64,000 nucleotides of DNA from Saccharothrix australiensis (GTDB lineage: Bacteria; Actinomycetota; Actinomycetes; Mycobacteriales; Pseudonocardiaceae). The position numbers and the translations under genes are program-made. Under the pieces are notes generated by a model that saw only the letters and a list, made by a program, of their open reading frames with translations, was not told the origin of the DNA and did not search any database. Shown in pieces: positions 50,371-58,560 of the stretch; within the stretch, counting starts at the first letter, position 1, and every line of letters starts with the position of its first letter. The stretch covers positions 2,443,501 to 2,507,500 of the forward strand of contig NZ_RBXO01000001.1 of assembly GCF_003634935.1 (NCBI RefSeq), given 5' to 3'.

Positions 50371-50446
50371 GCGGCGCGTCCTGTCCGGAATCACGCCCCT
50401 CCTCGTGGAGGAGCGACAAACCGGAAGCTGAACTCGTGTGGAATCA

Positions 50447-50475
50447 CTCACAGCACGTAGCGATTCGCCTGTGAG
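50447..50475. promoter_or_regulatory. CTCACAG/CTGTGAG inverted repeat
   Basis: CTCACAG (50447-50453) and CTGTGAG (50469-50475) lie about 190 bases before the DHA2 efflux gene. Candidate operator. Confidence 0.35.
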
Positions 50476-50657
50476 CGATGTCGGAGGAGACGCGTGCACT
50501 TGTTCACCGGCCAGTGCGCACGCGTTCACCTCACCGGTCCGCGGCATCGCCCGGCAGCGGAAAAAGGCGTTTGCCGCGCGTCCGGTGCCGGTAGGGTTGA
50601 CGGGGTTCAGGGCGCTGTTGCCCTTTCTGGCGCCCGTATTCTTCTGGGGGATCTCGC

Positions 50658-52109
50658 ATGACTTCCGCAGGTGTGTCCGACGCCGTGTCGTCGCCGCCCG
50701 CACTCAGCCGCAGCGATCGCACGGTGATCGGCGTGCTGCTCGTGGCCACGTTCGTGGTCATCCTCAACGAAACGATCATGGGCGTCGCGCTGCCGGTGCT
50801 GCTCACCGAATTGCACGTGACGGCGGCCGTGGGGCAGTGGCTCACCGCCGGCTTCCTGCTCACCATGTCGGTGGTCATCCCGGTCACCGGCTACCTCATC
50901 CAGCGCGTGCGCACCCGTGTTCTGTACGGCGTGGCGATGACCCTGTTCAGCGCCGGCACGCTGATCGCTGCGCTCGCGCCGGGGTTCGAGGTGCTGCTGG
51001 CGGCGCGCGTCGTGCAGGCGAGCGGCACGGCGATCATGCTGCCGCTGCTCATGACGACGGTGATGACGCTCGTGCCGCCCGCCCGGCGGGGCGCGGTGAT
51101 GGGCAACATCTCCATCGTGATCTCGGTCGCGCCCGCCGTCGGCCCCACGGTGTCCGGTGTGGTGCTGGACGTGTTCGGCTGGCGCGGCATGTTCTGGGTG
51201 GTGCTGCCGATCTCGGTGGCGATGCTGGTGATGGGCCTGCGCTGGGTGTCGAGCATCGGTGAGACGAGCGACGCGCCGATCGACGTGGTGTCGGTGGTGC
51301 TGTCGGTGTTCGGCTTCGGCGGCCTGGTCTACGGCCTGTCGAGCATCGGGCACTCGGGCGGGTCCTCCGCCGCCACGCTGTGGGTGTCGCTCGCGGTGGG
51401 CGTGGCGGGCATCGCGGCGTTCGTGCTGCGCCAGGTGTCGCTCCAGCGCCACGAGCGCGCGCTGCTCGACCTGCGCACGTTCGGCTTCCGCACGTTCACG
51501 CTGGCCAGCGTCCTGATGATGGTGATGATGGGCCTGCTGCTCGGCGCGGCGACGGTCCTGCCGATCTACACCCAGAACATCCTGGGGCTCGACCCGCTGG
51601 CCACCGGCCTGCTGCTGCTGCCCGGCGGTCTGCTGATGGGCCTGCTGTCGCCGTTCGTCGGCCGGCTCTACGACCGGGTGGGGCCCCGCATCCTGCTGGT
51701 CGTCGGCACGATCGCGACCGCCGCGTCGCTCTGGTTCGCGACGACGGGGTTCAGCACCTCGACCCCGGCGGTGCTCGTGCTGGCGTTCCACCTGGTGCTG
51801 AGCCTGGGCCTGGCGTTCTCCTTCACGCCGCTGTTCTCGGCCGGGCTGGGCGCGCTGCCCGCGCGGCTGTACTCGCACGGCAGCGCGATCTTCGGCACGA
51901 CGCAGCAGTTGGCGGCGGCGGCCGGGGTGGCGCTGCTGGTGAGCGTGATGAGCGCGCGTGCGGCCGGCCTGGCGGCGTCCGGTGAGCCGCGGGTGCAGGC
52001 GGAGATGGGCGGTGTGCACGCGGCGATGCTGCTCGCGGCGATCCTCGCGGTGGTGGCGGTCGTCGGCGCGTTCCTGGTCCGCGGCGGCAAGGCCGAGACC
52101 CCGGCGTGA
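50658..52109 (+). CDS. MFS multidrug transporter (DHA2, EmrB/QacA type)
   Basis: 483 residues, fourteen predicted transmembrane helices. DHA2 signatures: LNETIMGVALPVLLTELHVT in helix 1, WLTAGFLLTMSVVIPVTGYL (motif D2-like), and motif C in helix 5 (ISVAPAVGPTVSGVVLD). Proton-driven drug export. ATG after a GGGGG stretch. No divergent regulator gene adjoins it except the MerR gene 290 bases upstream. A 13-bp terminator follows. Confidence 0.93.
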   Translation: MTSAGVSDAVSSPPALSRSDRTVIGVLLVATFVVILNETIMGVALPVLLTELHVTAAVGQWLTAGFLLTMSVVIPVTGYLIQRVRTRVLYGVAMTLFSAGTLIAALAPGFEVLLAARVVQASGTAIMLPLLMTTVMTLVPPARRGAVMGNISIVISVAPAVGPTVSGVVLDVFGWRGMFWVVLPISVAMLVMGLRWVSSIGETSDAPIDVVSVVLSVFGFGGLVYGLSSIGHSGGSSAATLWVSLAVGVAGIAAFVLRQVSLQRHERALLDLRTFGFRTFTLASVLMMVMMGLLLGAATVLPIYTQNILGLDPLATGLLLLPGGLLMGLLSPFVGRLYDRVGPRILLVVGTIATAASLWFATTGFSTSTPAVLVLAFHLVLSLGLAFSFTPLFSAGLGALPARLYSHGSAIFGTTQQLAAAAGVALLVSVMSARAAGLAASGEPRVQAEMGGVHAAMLLAAILAVVAVVGAFLVRGGKAETPA

Positions 52110-52116
52110 CACCGAC

Positions 52117-52147
52117 GCCCCGGTCCCGCTCCTCGCGGGACCGGGGC
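52117..52147 (+). terminator. 13-bp hairpin after DHA2 transporter gene
   Basis: GCCCCGGTCCCGC pairs with GCGGGACCGGGGC around TCCTC. Confidence 0.65.
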
Positions 52148-52241
52148 GCGCCGCGGTGTGGCCTCTCGCGGTGCCGGGGCGCGCGTGGTGTGGCTACTCG
52201 CGGCCGAGCCGTCGAGCGGGCGGTTCCGCACCTGGTCGGCG

Positions 52242-52247
52242 TATGCT
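52242..52247 (+). promoter_or_regulatory. -10 element of a leaderless transcript
   Basis: TATGCT ends 8 bases before the GTG of the following gene, placing transcription start at or next to the start codon. No ribosome site is present, consistent with leaderless translation. Confidence 0.45.
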
Positions 52248-52255
52248 CGCCCACT

Positions 52256-53311
52256 GTGAGTGACACCACGGAGACCAGCGCGAACCCCGAGCACAGCCAG
52301 AGCGGGACGTACTCCGTCAAGGGCAAGGAGTACACCCGCGACACCCGCTACATCACCACCCGGATCACGGCCGACGGCCGCGACGGCTTCCCCGTCGAAC
52401 CGGGTCGGTACCGGCTGGTCGCGGCCCGCGCGTGCCCGTGGGCGAACCGGACCATCATCGTGCGCAGGCTGCTCGGCCTGGAGGACGCGCTCTCGCTCGG
52501 CCTGCCCGGTCCCACCCACGACGCCCGGTCGTGGACGTTCGACCTCGACCCGGACGGCCGCGACCCGGTGCTCGGCATCGAACGCCTCCAGGAGGCGTAC
52601 TTCCGCCGCGACCCGGACTACCCGCGCGGCATCACGGTCCCGGCGATCGTGGACACGACGACCGGCGCGGTGGTGACGAACGACTTCGCGCAGATCACCC
52701 TCGACCTGTCGACCCAGTGGCGCGCCCACCACCGCGAGGGCGCGCCGGACCTGCTGCCCGCCGAGCACCGCGACGAGATCGACGCCGTGAACCAGCGGGT
52801 CTTCACCGAGGTCAACAACGGCGTCTACCGCTGTGGTTTCGCGGGCAGCCAGGAGGCGTACGACGCCGCGTACGAGCGCCTGTGGACCGCGCTGGACTGG
52901 CTGGAGGACCGGCTGTCCGACCGGCGCTACCTGGTCGGCGACACGATCACCGAGGCCGACGTGCGCCTGTTCACCACCCTGGTCCGGTTCGACCCGGTCT
53001 ACCACGGGCACTTCAAGTGCAACCGGAACAAGCTCAGCGAGCTGCCGAACCTGTGGGGTTACGCCCGCGACCTGTTCCAGACGCCCGGTTTCGGCGACAC
53101 GGTGGACTTCGAGCAGATCAAGCGGCACTACTACGTGGTGCACACCGACATCAACCCCAGCGGCATCGTGCCCGCCGGCCCGGACCTGTCCGGGTGGGTC
53201 ACCCCGCACGGCCGCGAAGCGCTCGGCGGTCGGCCGTTCGGCGACGGCACGCCGCCCGGACCGGTCCGCGAGGCCGAGCGGGTCGACCCGGCGCACACCC
53301 CGTTGCGCTGA
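52256..53311 (+). CDS. Glutathionyl-hydroquinone reductase-like protein (Xi-class GST fold)
   Basis: 351 residues. The catalytic motif is ACPWANRTII with Cys about 60, in a thioredoxin-like domain (about 40-190), followed by an all-helical C-terminal domain (GDTITEADVRLFTTLVRFDP, YYVVHTDINPSGIVP). In the family this reduces S-conjugated hydroquinones. Actinomycetes use mycothiol rather than glutathione, so the physiological thiol is probably mycothiol (inference). The start appears leaderless. Confidence 0.9.
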   Translation: MSDTTETSANPEHSQSGTYSVKGKEYTRDTRYITTRITADGRDGFPVEPGRYRLVAARACPWANRTIIVRRLLGLEDALSLGLPGPTHDARSWTFDLDPDGRDPVLGIERLQEAYFRRDPDYPRGITVPAIVDTTTGAVVTNDFAQITLDLSTQWRAHHREGAPDLLPAEHRDEIDAVNQRVFTEVNNGVYRCGFAGSQEAYDAAYERLWTALDWLEDRLSDRRYLVGDTITEADVRLFTTLVRFDPVYHGHFKCNRNKLSELPNLWGYARDLFQTPGFGDTVDFEQIKRHYYVVHTDINPSGIVPAGPDLSGWVTPHGREALGGRPFGDGTPPGPVREAERVDPAHTPLR

Positions 53312-54174
53312 CCGGGCCCGATCGCTCACCGTCCACTTCGGACAGTCATCGGCCGGTCGACTGCTCGGCCGGTCGACTGCATCGCGGGGATGACGCCTGC
53401 GGGTGGTCATCCCCGCGTGGCACCGGAATCGCCTCCGCCGACCGACGCGCCGCGCCCGTGGGTCGCCGGGGCACCGGCGCGGGAGCTGGTGGTCTCCCTC
53501 TGGTACCCGGCGGAGCGCCGGGGCGGCCCGCGCGCCGCGCACACGACGGCGCGGGAGTCGGAACTCCTGCTCACCGAGGGTGGTATCACCGGTGTGCCGC
53601 TGGACGTCTGGGCACGACACGCACCAACGCCGTCCGCGACGCCGGGCCGGCGGGCCGGCGGGGCGCGAGCGCGCCTGACCGGCTGGAAGCGCCGGCTCCT
53701 GGCGGAGGGCGCGGCGCACGCCTCGTCCACCGACGTCGGGCTGCTCGCGGGGGACAGCTCGGCTTCGGCGCGGGCACGCCCGCCGCGCGCGTCGCGGTGA
53801 TCACCCGCGCCTGCACCGCGGCGTTCCTCGACCGGCACCTGCGCCACCGACCGCGCGGCCTGCCGGACGGGCCGAGCCCGCGCCACCCCGAAGTGTCGTT
53901 CTGCTGGGCGGGCACCCCCGGCGAGCCCCGCTGATCCGCGCGACCGGCCCGCGCCGACCGCGTCCGGGGGTCCGGTCGACCCCGTGCCCGACCCCGGCCC
54001 GCGGCGGGTCCACCCCGGTCCAGCGCGGGTTCCCGCCTCCCGGTGGACCTCGGGTCCGACCGCCGCGACCCGTCCGACCGCCCTCCCCGCGTCCGGCCGG
54101 CCCGCCCGTGTCCGTTCGTGTTGCCGTGGTCCGCGTGCCTTCCCGGACCGACACCGGACCGGGACACTGGCCCC
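53312..54174. other. Gap containing a decayed esterase
   Basis: 863 bases. It begins with a palindrome copy (GTCCACTTCGGAC, 53331-53343), then the esterase remnant, then about 240 bases of CCGACC-rich sequence before mtnA without a recognisable gene. Confidence 0.5.
53399..53934 (+). pseudogene. Decayed PAF-acetylhydrolase-like esterase
   Basis: One frame gives PWVAGAPARELVVSLWYPAE and ESELLLTEGGITGVPLDVWA, typical of the N-terminus of this alpha/beta-hydrolase group; a shifted frame gives GTTRTNAVRDAGPAGR; then LLAEGAAHASSTDVGLLAGD in the first frame; and finally ARVAVITRACTAAFLDRHLR, GLPDGPSPRHPEVSFCW in the shifted frame. The nucleophile region is missing. At least two frameshifts and one deletion. 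Confidence 0.65.
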
Positions 54175-55125
54175 ATGCGGACGATCGACTGGGTGGACGG
54201 CCGGATCATCGCGATCGACCAGACCCTGCTGCCCGGCGAGCTGACGACCCTGCGGATCGACACGGTCGACGCGCTGGTGGCCGCGATCCGGCGGCTGGCG
54301 ATCCGGGGCGCGCCCGCGCTGGGCGTGGCCGGCGCGCTCGGGGTGGCGCTGGCCGCGGGCAACGGCGGGGACGTGCGCGCGGAGGCGGCGCGGCTGCGCG
54401 CGGCCCGGCCGACGGCGGTGAACCTCGCGTGGGGCGTGGACCGGGCGCTGGCGCGGCTCGACGACGGACCGGACGCCGTGGTCGCCGAGGCGGTGCACGT
54501 GCTGGAGGACGACATCCGCCGCAACCGCGAGCTGGGCCTGCGGGGCGCGCGGTGGCTCGTCGACCGGCTCGGCGGACCGGTCAACGTGCAGACCCACTGC
54601 AACGCGGGCGCGCTGGCGTGCGTCGAGTGGGGCACCGCGCTCGGCGTGGTGCGGGCGCTGCACGAGTCCGCCGCGCTGGGCCACGTCTACGTGGACGAGA
54701 CCAGGCCGTTGCTCCAGGGCAGCCGGTTGACGGCGTGGGAGCTGGCCCGCATGGGCGTCGCGCACACCGTGGTGGTCGACTCCGCCGGGCCGACGGTGAT
54801 CGCGCGCGGCCTGGCCGACGCGGTGGTGGTGGGCGCGGACCGGATCGCCGCGAACGGCGACGTGGTCAACAAGATCGGCACGTACCCGCTGGCCCTGGCC
54901 GCCGCGCGGGCCGGTGTCCCGTTCGTCGTCGCCGCGCCGGAGTCGACCATCGACCTGGCCACCCCCGACGGCGCGTCGGTGGAGATCGAGGTCCGCGACG
55001 CCGCCGAGGTCGTCGGCGACCGCGCCACCGCCGCGCTGAACTACGCCTTCGACGTCACCCCCGCCGACCTCGTCACGGCGATCGTCACCGACGAACGGAT
55101 CATCCATGGAAAACCGCTGGGCTGA
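54175..55125 (+). CDS. mtnA: S-methyl-5-thioribose-1-phosphate isomerase
   Basis: 316 residues, complete. Signatures of the aIF2B-like isomerases: RRLAIRGAPALGVAGALGV at the N-terminus, NVQTHCNAGALACVEWGTAL with the catalytic Cys, and GADRIAANGDVVNKIGTYPL with the Asp. It converts methylthioribose 1-phosphate (or 5-deoxyribose 1-phosphate) to the ribulose form. Its last 20 bases overlap the aldolase gene, so the two products are made together. Confidence 0.94.
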   Translation: MRTIDWVDGRIIAIDQTLLPGELTTLRIDTVDALVAAIRRLAIRGAPALGVAGALGVALAAGNGGDVRAEAARLRAARPTAVNLAWGVDRALARLDDGPDAVVAEAVHVLEDDIRRNRELGLRGARWLVDRLGGPVNVQTHCNAGALACVEWGTALGVVRALHESAALGHVYVDETRPLLQGSRLTAWELARMGVAHTVVVDSAGPTVIARGLADAVVVGADRIAANGDVVNKIGTYPLALAAARAGVPFVVAAPESTIDLATPDGASVEIEVRDAAEVVGDRATAALNYAFDVTPADLVTAIVTDERIIHGKPLG

Positions 55126-57034
55126 AACGCACACCGACCCGCTCGACGCGTGCGTGTACGGCTCGCGGCTGCTCGGCGGCGACCCGGACCTCGTGCTGCA
55201 CGGCGGCGGCAACACCTCGGTGAAGGTCACGACCGCCGACCTCACCGGCCGTCCGGTGGACGTCCTGTACGTCAAGGGCAGCGGCTGGGACCTGGCGGAC
55301 ATCGAGCGGGCCGGGTTCGCGCCCCTGCGGCTGGAGCGGCTGCGCGAGCTGCTGACCCTGCCCAGCCTGCCGGACGGCCGGATGATGAACGAGCTGCGGT
55401 GCGCCCTGCTGGACGCGAGCGCGCCCGACCCGAGCGTCGAGACCCTGCTGCACGCGCTGCTGCCGCAGCCGGCCGCCCTGCACAGCCACGCCGACGCGGT
55501 GATCACCCTGACCAACCTGCGCGAACCGCGCGTCGCGGAGGTGTTCGGCGACCGCGTCGTGGTGGTGCCCTACGTGATGCCGGGTTTCGCGCTGGCCCGC
55601 ACGTGCGCGGAGCTGTTCGCGCGGCACGCCGACGGCGACACGGTCGGCGTCGTCCTGATGAACCACGGCCTGTTCACCTTCGGCGAGGACACCGAGCAGG
55701 CGTACGCCCGGCACGTCGAACTGGTCGGCGAGGCCGAGGAGTTCCTGGCGCGGCACCGGCCGGCGCGGGCGGCGTCGGCCGCCGCGCTGCCGCCGGTCGA
55801 CCCCCTCGTGCTCGCCCGCCTCCGCAGGGAGATCGCGGACGTCGCGGGACACCCGGTGATCGCCGGCAGGCACACCGACGCCGCCACCGCGGCCTTCGTC
55901 GCCCGGCCGGACCTCGCCGACGTGGCCGGCCGGGGCCCGGCGACGCCCGACCACGTGATCCGCACCAAGCGCGTGCCGCTGGTCGGCCGGGACGTCGCCG
56001 GCTACGCCGAGGACTACCGCCGCTACTTCGCCGAGCACGCGCGACCGGGCCTGACCATGCTCGACCCCGCGCCGCGCGTCCTGCTCGACCCCGAGCTGGG
56101 CATGGTGACGGTGGGCAGGCGCGCCAAGGACGCCGACATCGCCCGCGACATCTACGCGCACACCATCGGCGTCATCGAGCGGGCCGAGGCGTTGGGCGGC
56201 TACCGGGCGCTGCCGGCCGCCGACCTGTTCGACGTGGAGTACTGGGAGCTGGAGCAGGCCAAGCTGCGGCGCGGCGGCGCGCCCGCCGAGTTCACCGGCG
56301 AGGTCGCGCTGGTCACCGGCGCGGCGTCGGGCATCGGCCGGGCCTGCGTCGACGCCCTGCGCGCCAGGGGCGCGAGCGTGGTCGGGCTCGACCTGACGCC
56401 CACCCCCAGCCGCGCGGACTACCTCGGCCTCCAGGTCGACGTCACCGACGCCGCCGCGGTGCGGGCCGCCCTCGGGCGCGGTGTCGAGCGGTTCGGCGGC
56501 GTGGACGTGCTGGTCGCCTGCGCCGGGGTGTTCCCCGGTGACGCGCCGATCGCCGACCTGGACCAGGAGACGTGGCGGCGCACCATGTCGGTCAACGTCG
56601 ACTCGGTCGCGACGCTGCTCGGCGCGGCGCACCCGCTGTTGCGGTTGGCTCCGCGTGGCGGGCGCGTCGTCGTCGTGGCGTCGAAGAACGTGCCCGCGCC
56701 GGGACCGGGCGCGGCGGCGTACTCGGCGTCGAAGGCCGCGCTCACCCAGTTGGCGAGGGTCGCCGCGCTGGAGTGGGCGGCCGACGGCATCCGCGTGAAC
56801 ACCGTCCACCCGGACGCGGTCTTCGACACCGGGCTGTGGACCGACGAGGTGCTCAGCCGCCGCGCCCTCCGCTACGGGCTGGACGTCGAGGCGTACAAGC
56901 GGCGCAACCTGCTGGGCGCGAAGATCACCAGCGCGGCGGTCGGCCGGCTGGTCGCGGAGCTGTGCTCGGACACCTTCGCGTGCACCACGGGCGCGCAGGT
57001 GCCGATCGACGGCGGTAACGAGCGGGTGGTCTGA
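55106..57034 (+). CDS. Class II aldolase fused to short-chain dehydrogenase
   Basis: 642 residues. The N-terminal aldolase/adducin domain (about 10-390) has LHGGGNTSVK, LHSHADAVITLTN (metal His pair) and MNHGLFTFGED. The C-terminal SDR (about 395-640) has TGAASGIGRACVDALRARGA, NAG-like CAGVFP, and YSASKAALTQ (catalytic Tyr and Lys). With mtnA it forms a methylthioribose/5-deoxyribose shunt: isomerisation, aldol cleavage to dihydroxyacetone phosphate plus an aldehyde, and possibly oxidation or reduction of the aldehyde by the SDR part (inference). Same architecture as RhaD-like bifunctional enzymes. Confidence 0.92.
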   Translation: MENRWAETHTDPLDACVYGSRLLGGDPDLVLHGGGNTSVKVTTADLTGRPVDVLYVKGSGWDLADIERAGFAPLRLERLRELLTLPSLPDGRMMNELRCALLDASAPDPSVETLLHALLPQPAALHSHADAVITLTNLREPRVAEVFGDRVVVVPYVMPGFALARTCAELFARHADGDTVGVVLMNHGLFTFGEDTEQAYARHVELVGEAEEFLARHRPARAASAAALPPVDPLVLARLRREIADVAGHPVIAGRHTDAATAAFVARPDLADVAGRGPATPDHVIRTKRVPLVGRDVAGYAEDYRRYFAEHARPGLTMLDPAPRVLLDPELGMVTVGRRAKDADIARDIYAHTIGVIERAEALGGYRALPAADLFDVEYWELEQAKLRRGGAPAEFTGEVALVTGAASGIGRACVDALRARGASVVGLDLTPTPSRADYLGLQVDVTDAAAVRAALGRGVERFGGVDVLVACAGVFPGDAPIADLDQETWRRTMSVNVDSVATLLGAAHPLLRLAPRGGRVVVVASKNVPAPGPGAAAYSASKAALTQLARVAALEWAADGIRVNTVHPDAVFDTGLWTDEVLSRRALRYGLDVEAYKRRNLLGAKITSAAVGRLVAELCSDTFACTTGAQVPIDGGNERVV

Positions 57035-57105
57035 CGGCGGCCGGTGACCGGGCCCGGTACGGCGGACCGGCCGGCGCGAGCCTGGAACCCGTCGGCTGGG
57101 CGGAC

Positions 57106-57111
57106 TACTGT
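57106..57111 (+). promoter_or_regulatory. -10 element of a probable leaderless transcript
   Basis: TACTGT ends 7 bases before the GTG of the HTH protein gene, with no ribosome site between. Confidence 0.4.
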
Positions 57112-57118
57112 CCGGCAG

Positions 57119-58015
57119 GTGCCCGAGCCGGTCGGAATCCGCCTGAGCCCGTTCGCCGGTGCGTTGCGCCGCGCGATCCGGGAGCGCGGCGCGACCCTGG
57201 AGCGCCTGGCCGAGCACCTGCGGGACCAGGGCACACCGGTCAGCGCCGCGACGCTGAGCTACTGGCAGTCCGGGCGCAGCCGGCCGGAGCGGGCCCTGTC
57301 GCTGGCGGCGCTGCGCCACGTGGAGCGGTTCCTCGGGCTGCGCGGCGGCGAGCTGGCCGGCCTGCTGGACGCGCCCCGGCCGAGGGGCCGACCGGCCCAC
57401 CGCCCGCCGTCGCCCGCCCCGATGTCGCGGGTCTGGCCGGACGCGCGGTCGCGGCGGCGGGCGCTGCACGGGCTCCGCCCGCGCGACGAGGCGCGCCTGA
57501 CCAGGCTGAGCATCGTGTCGCGGCTGGAGATCGGCCCGGACCGCACCGAGCGGCGCCAGTGGAACCGCAACATCCTCCGCGCCGAGCAGGACGGCGTCAC
57601 GAGCATGGTGCTGTTGTTCTGGCCGGACGCGCACCAGCCGCCGCCGACGCTGGTGCCGACCCGGAACTGCACGATCGCCGCGTCGAACCGGGACGAGGAC
57701 TCCGGGCTGACCGCCGCCGAACTCCGCTTCCCGCGCCCGTTGGCGCGGCACGAGACGATCATCGTCGAGTACGAGATCGAGCAGGGCGGCGCGGTGCCCG
57801 CGACCAACCACGAGCAGCGCGGGCGGATGCCCACCCGCGAACTGCTGATCGAGGTGCGGTTCGACCCGGCCGCGTTGCCGAGGCGGTGCGAGCAGTTCTC
57901 CGACATCGGCGGCAGGCCGCTGGTGCGCCCGCTGACGTGGGACGACTCCTACACCGTGCACGCGCTGGGGCTGGACGTGCGGCCGGGCGCGTTCGGCATC
58001 CGCTGGTCGTGGTGA
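57119..58015 (+). CDS. XRE-like HTH protein with unknown C-terminal domain
   Basis: 298 residues. Residues about 5-75 fit a helix-turn-helix (FAGALRRAIRERGATLERLA, SAATLSYWQSGRSRPERALS). The C-terminal 200 residues, with RRQWNRNILRAEQDGVTSMV, IVEYEIEQGG and the end FGIRWSW, form a beta-rich domain seen in many uncharacterised actinomycete regulators. Start chosen at the GTG next to a -10-like sequence. Located 84 bases after the aldolase fusion gene; it may sense pathway status, but this is not shown. Confidence 0.8.
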   Translation: MPEPVGIRLSPFAGALRRAIRERGATLERLAEHLRDQGTPVSAATLSYWQSGRSRPERALSLAALRHVERFLGLRGGELAGLLDAPRPRGRPAHRPPSPAPMSRVWPDARSRRRALHGLRPRDEARLTRLSIVSRLEIGPDRTERRQWNRNILRAEQDGVTSMVLLFWPDAHQPPPTLVPTRNCTIAASNRDEDSGLTAAELRFPRPLARHETIIVEYEIEQGGAVPATNHEQRGRMPTRELLIEVRFDPAALPRRCEQFSDIGGRPLVRPLTWDDSYTVHALGLDVRPGAFGIRWSW

Positions 58016-58272
58016 GCCCGCTGCCCGGCGGCCACCGGCTTAAGCGTTAACAGGGGTTGATCGATCAACTTTTTTCACCGCGCGGTGCCGGCCGGCAGTA
58101 TTCCGGCGCACGGCAAAGCCCACCGGCGGGCCGACCACGCGGACCACCCGGCACCGCGCGGCACGCGGCGGACGACGGAGCGCACCCCGTTCCGGACCGC
58201 CGCCACCGCGACGACGCCGGGCGCGCGCGACCGCCGGGTGCCGCGCGAAGCGACCTGTGTGTGCCCCTGCCG

Positions 58273-58303
58273 CGAACGGCCCCGGCCCCGCCGGGGCCGT
58301 TCG
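58273..58303. terminator. 13-bp hairpin leading into the 29-bp repeats
   Basis: CGAACGGCCCCGG pairs with CCGGGGCCGTTCG around CCCCG. The right arm is the first part of each 29-bp repeat unit, so the left arm could pair with any of the first three copies. Confidence 0.6.
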
Positions 58304-58405
58304 TCGTGCCGCGGTCGCGCCGGGGCCGTTCGTCGTGCCGCGGTCGCGCCGGGGCCGTTCGTCGTGCCGCGGTCGCGCCGGGGCTGTTCGTCGTGCCGCG
58401 GTCGC
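58290..58405. repeat. 29-bp tandem repeat x4
   Basis: Four head-to-tail units starting GCCGGGGCCGTTCG and ending GCCGCGGTCGC; the fourth has one C-to-T change. No spacers between units. Confidence 0.9.
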
Positions 58406-58560
58406 GCCACCCGCTGCGAGGTGGCCGCTGCACGGTGCGCTTCCCGCCCGCGATCAGCCGGAGGCCCGTGCGCGACGTCGCCGACCGCGCCCGGTGCCCG
58501 CGTCCCCGCACCCGACCGGGGTGCGGGGTTCCGGACCCGGCCGAGGTCCGACGCGCCCGC

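Larger units (their letters stand above)
58016..58560. other. Gap with hairpin and 29-bp tandem repeat
   Basis: 545 bases between convergent genes. 58044-58080 is AT-richer (TTAACAGGGGTTGATCGATC). The repeat array and hairpin are listed separately. No gene is convincing. Confidence 0.5.

Noticed and set aside
58290-58405. CRISPR-like array of 29-bp repeats
   Set aside because: Units are directly adjacent without spacers, and there are no cas genes.
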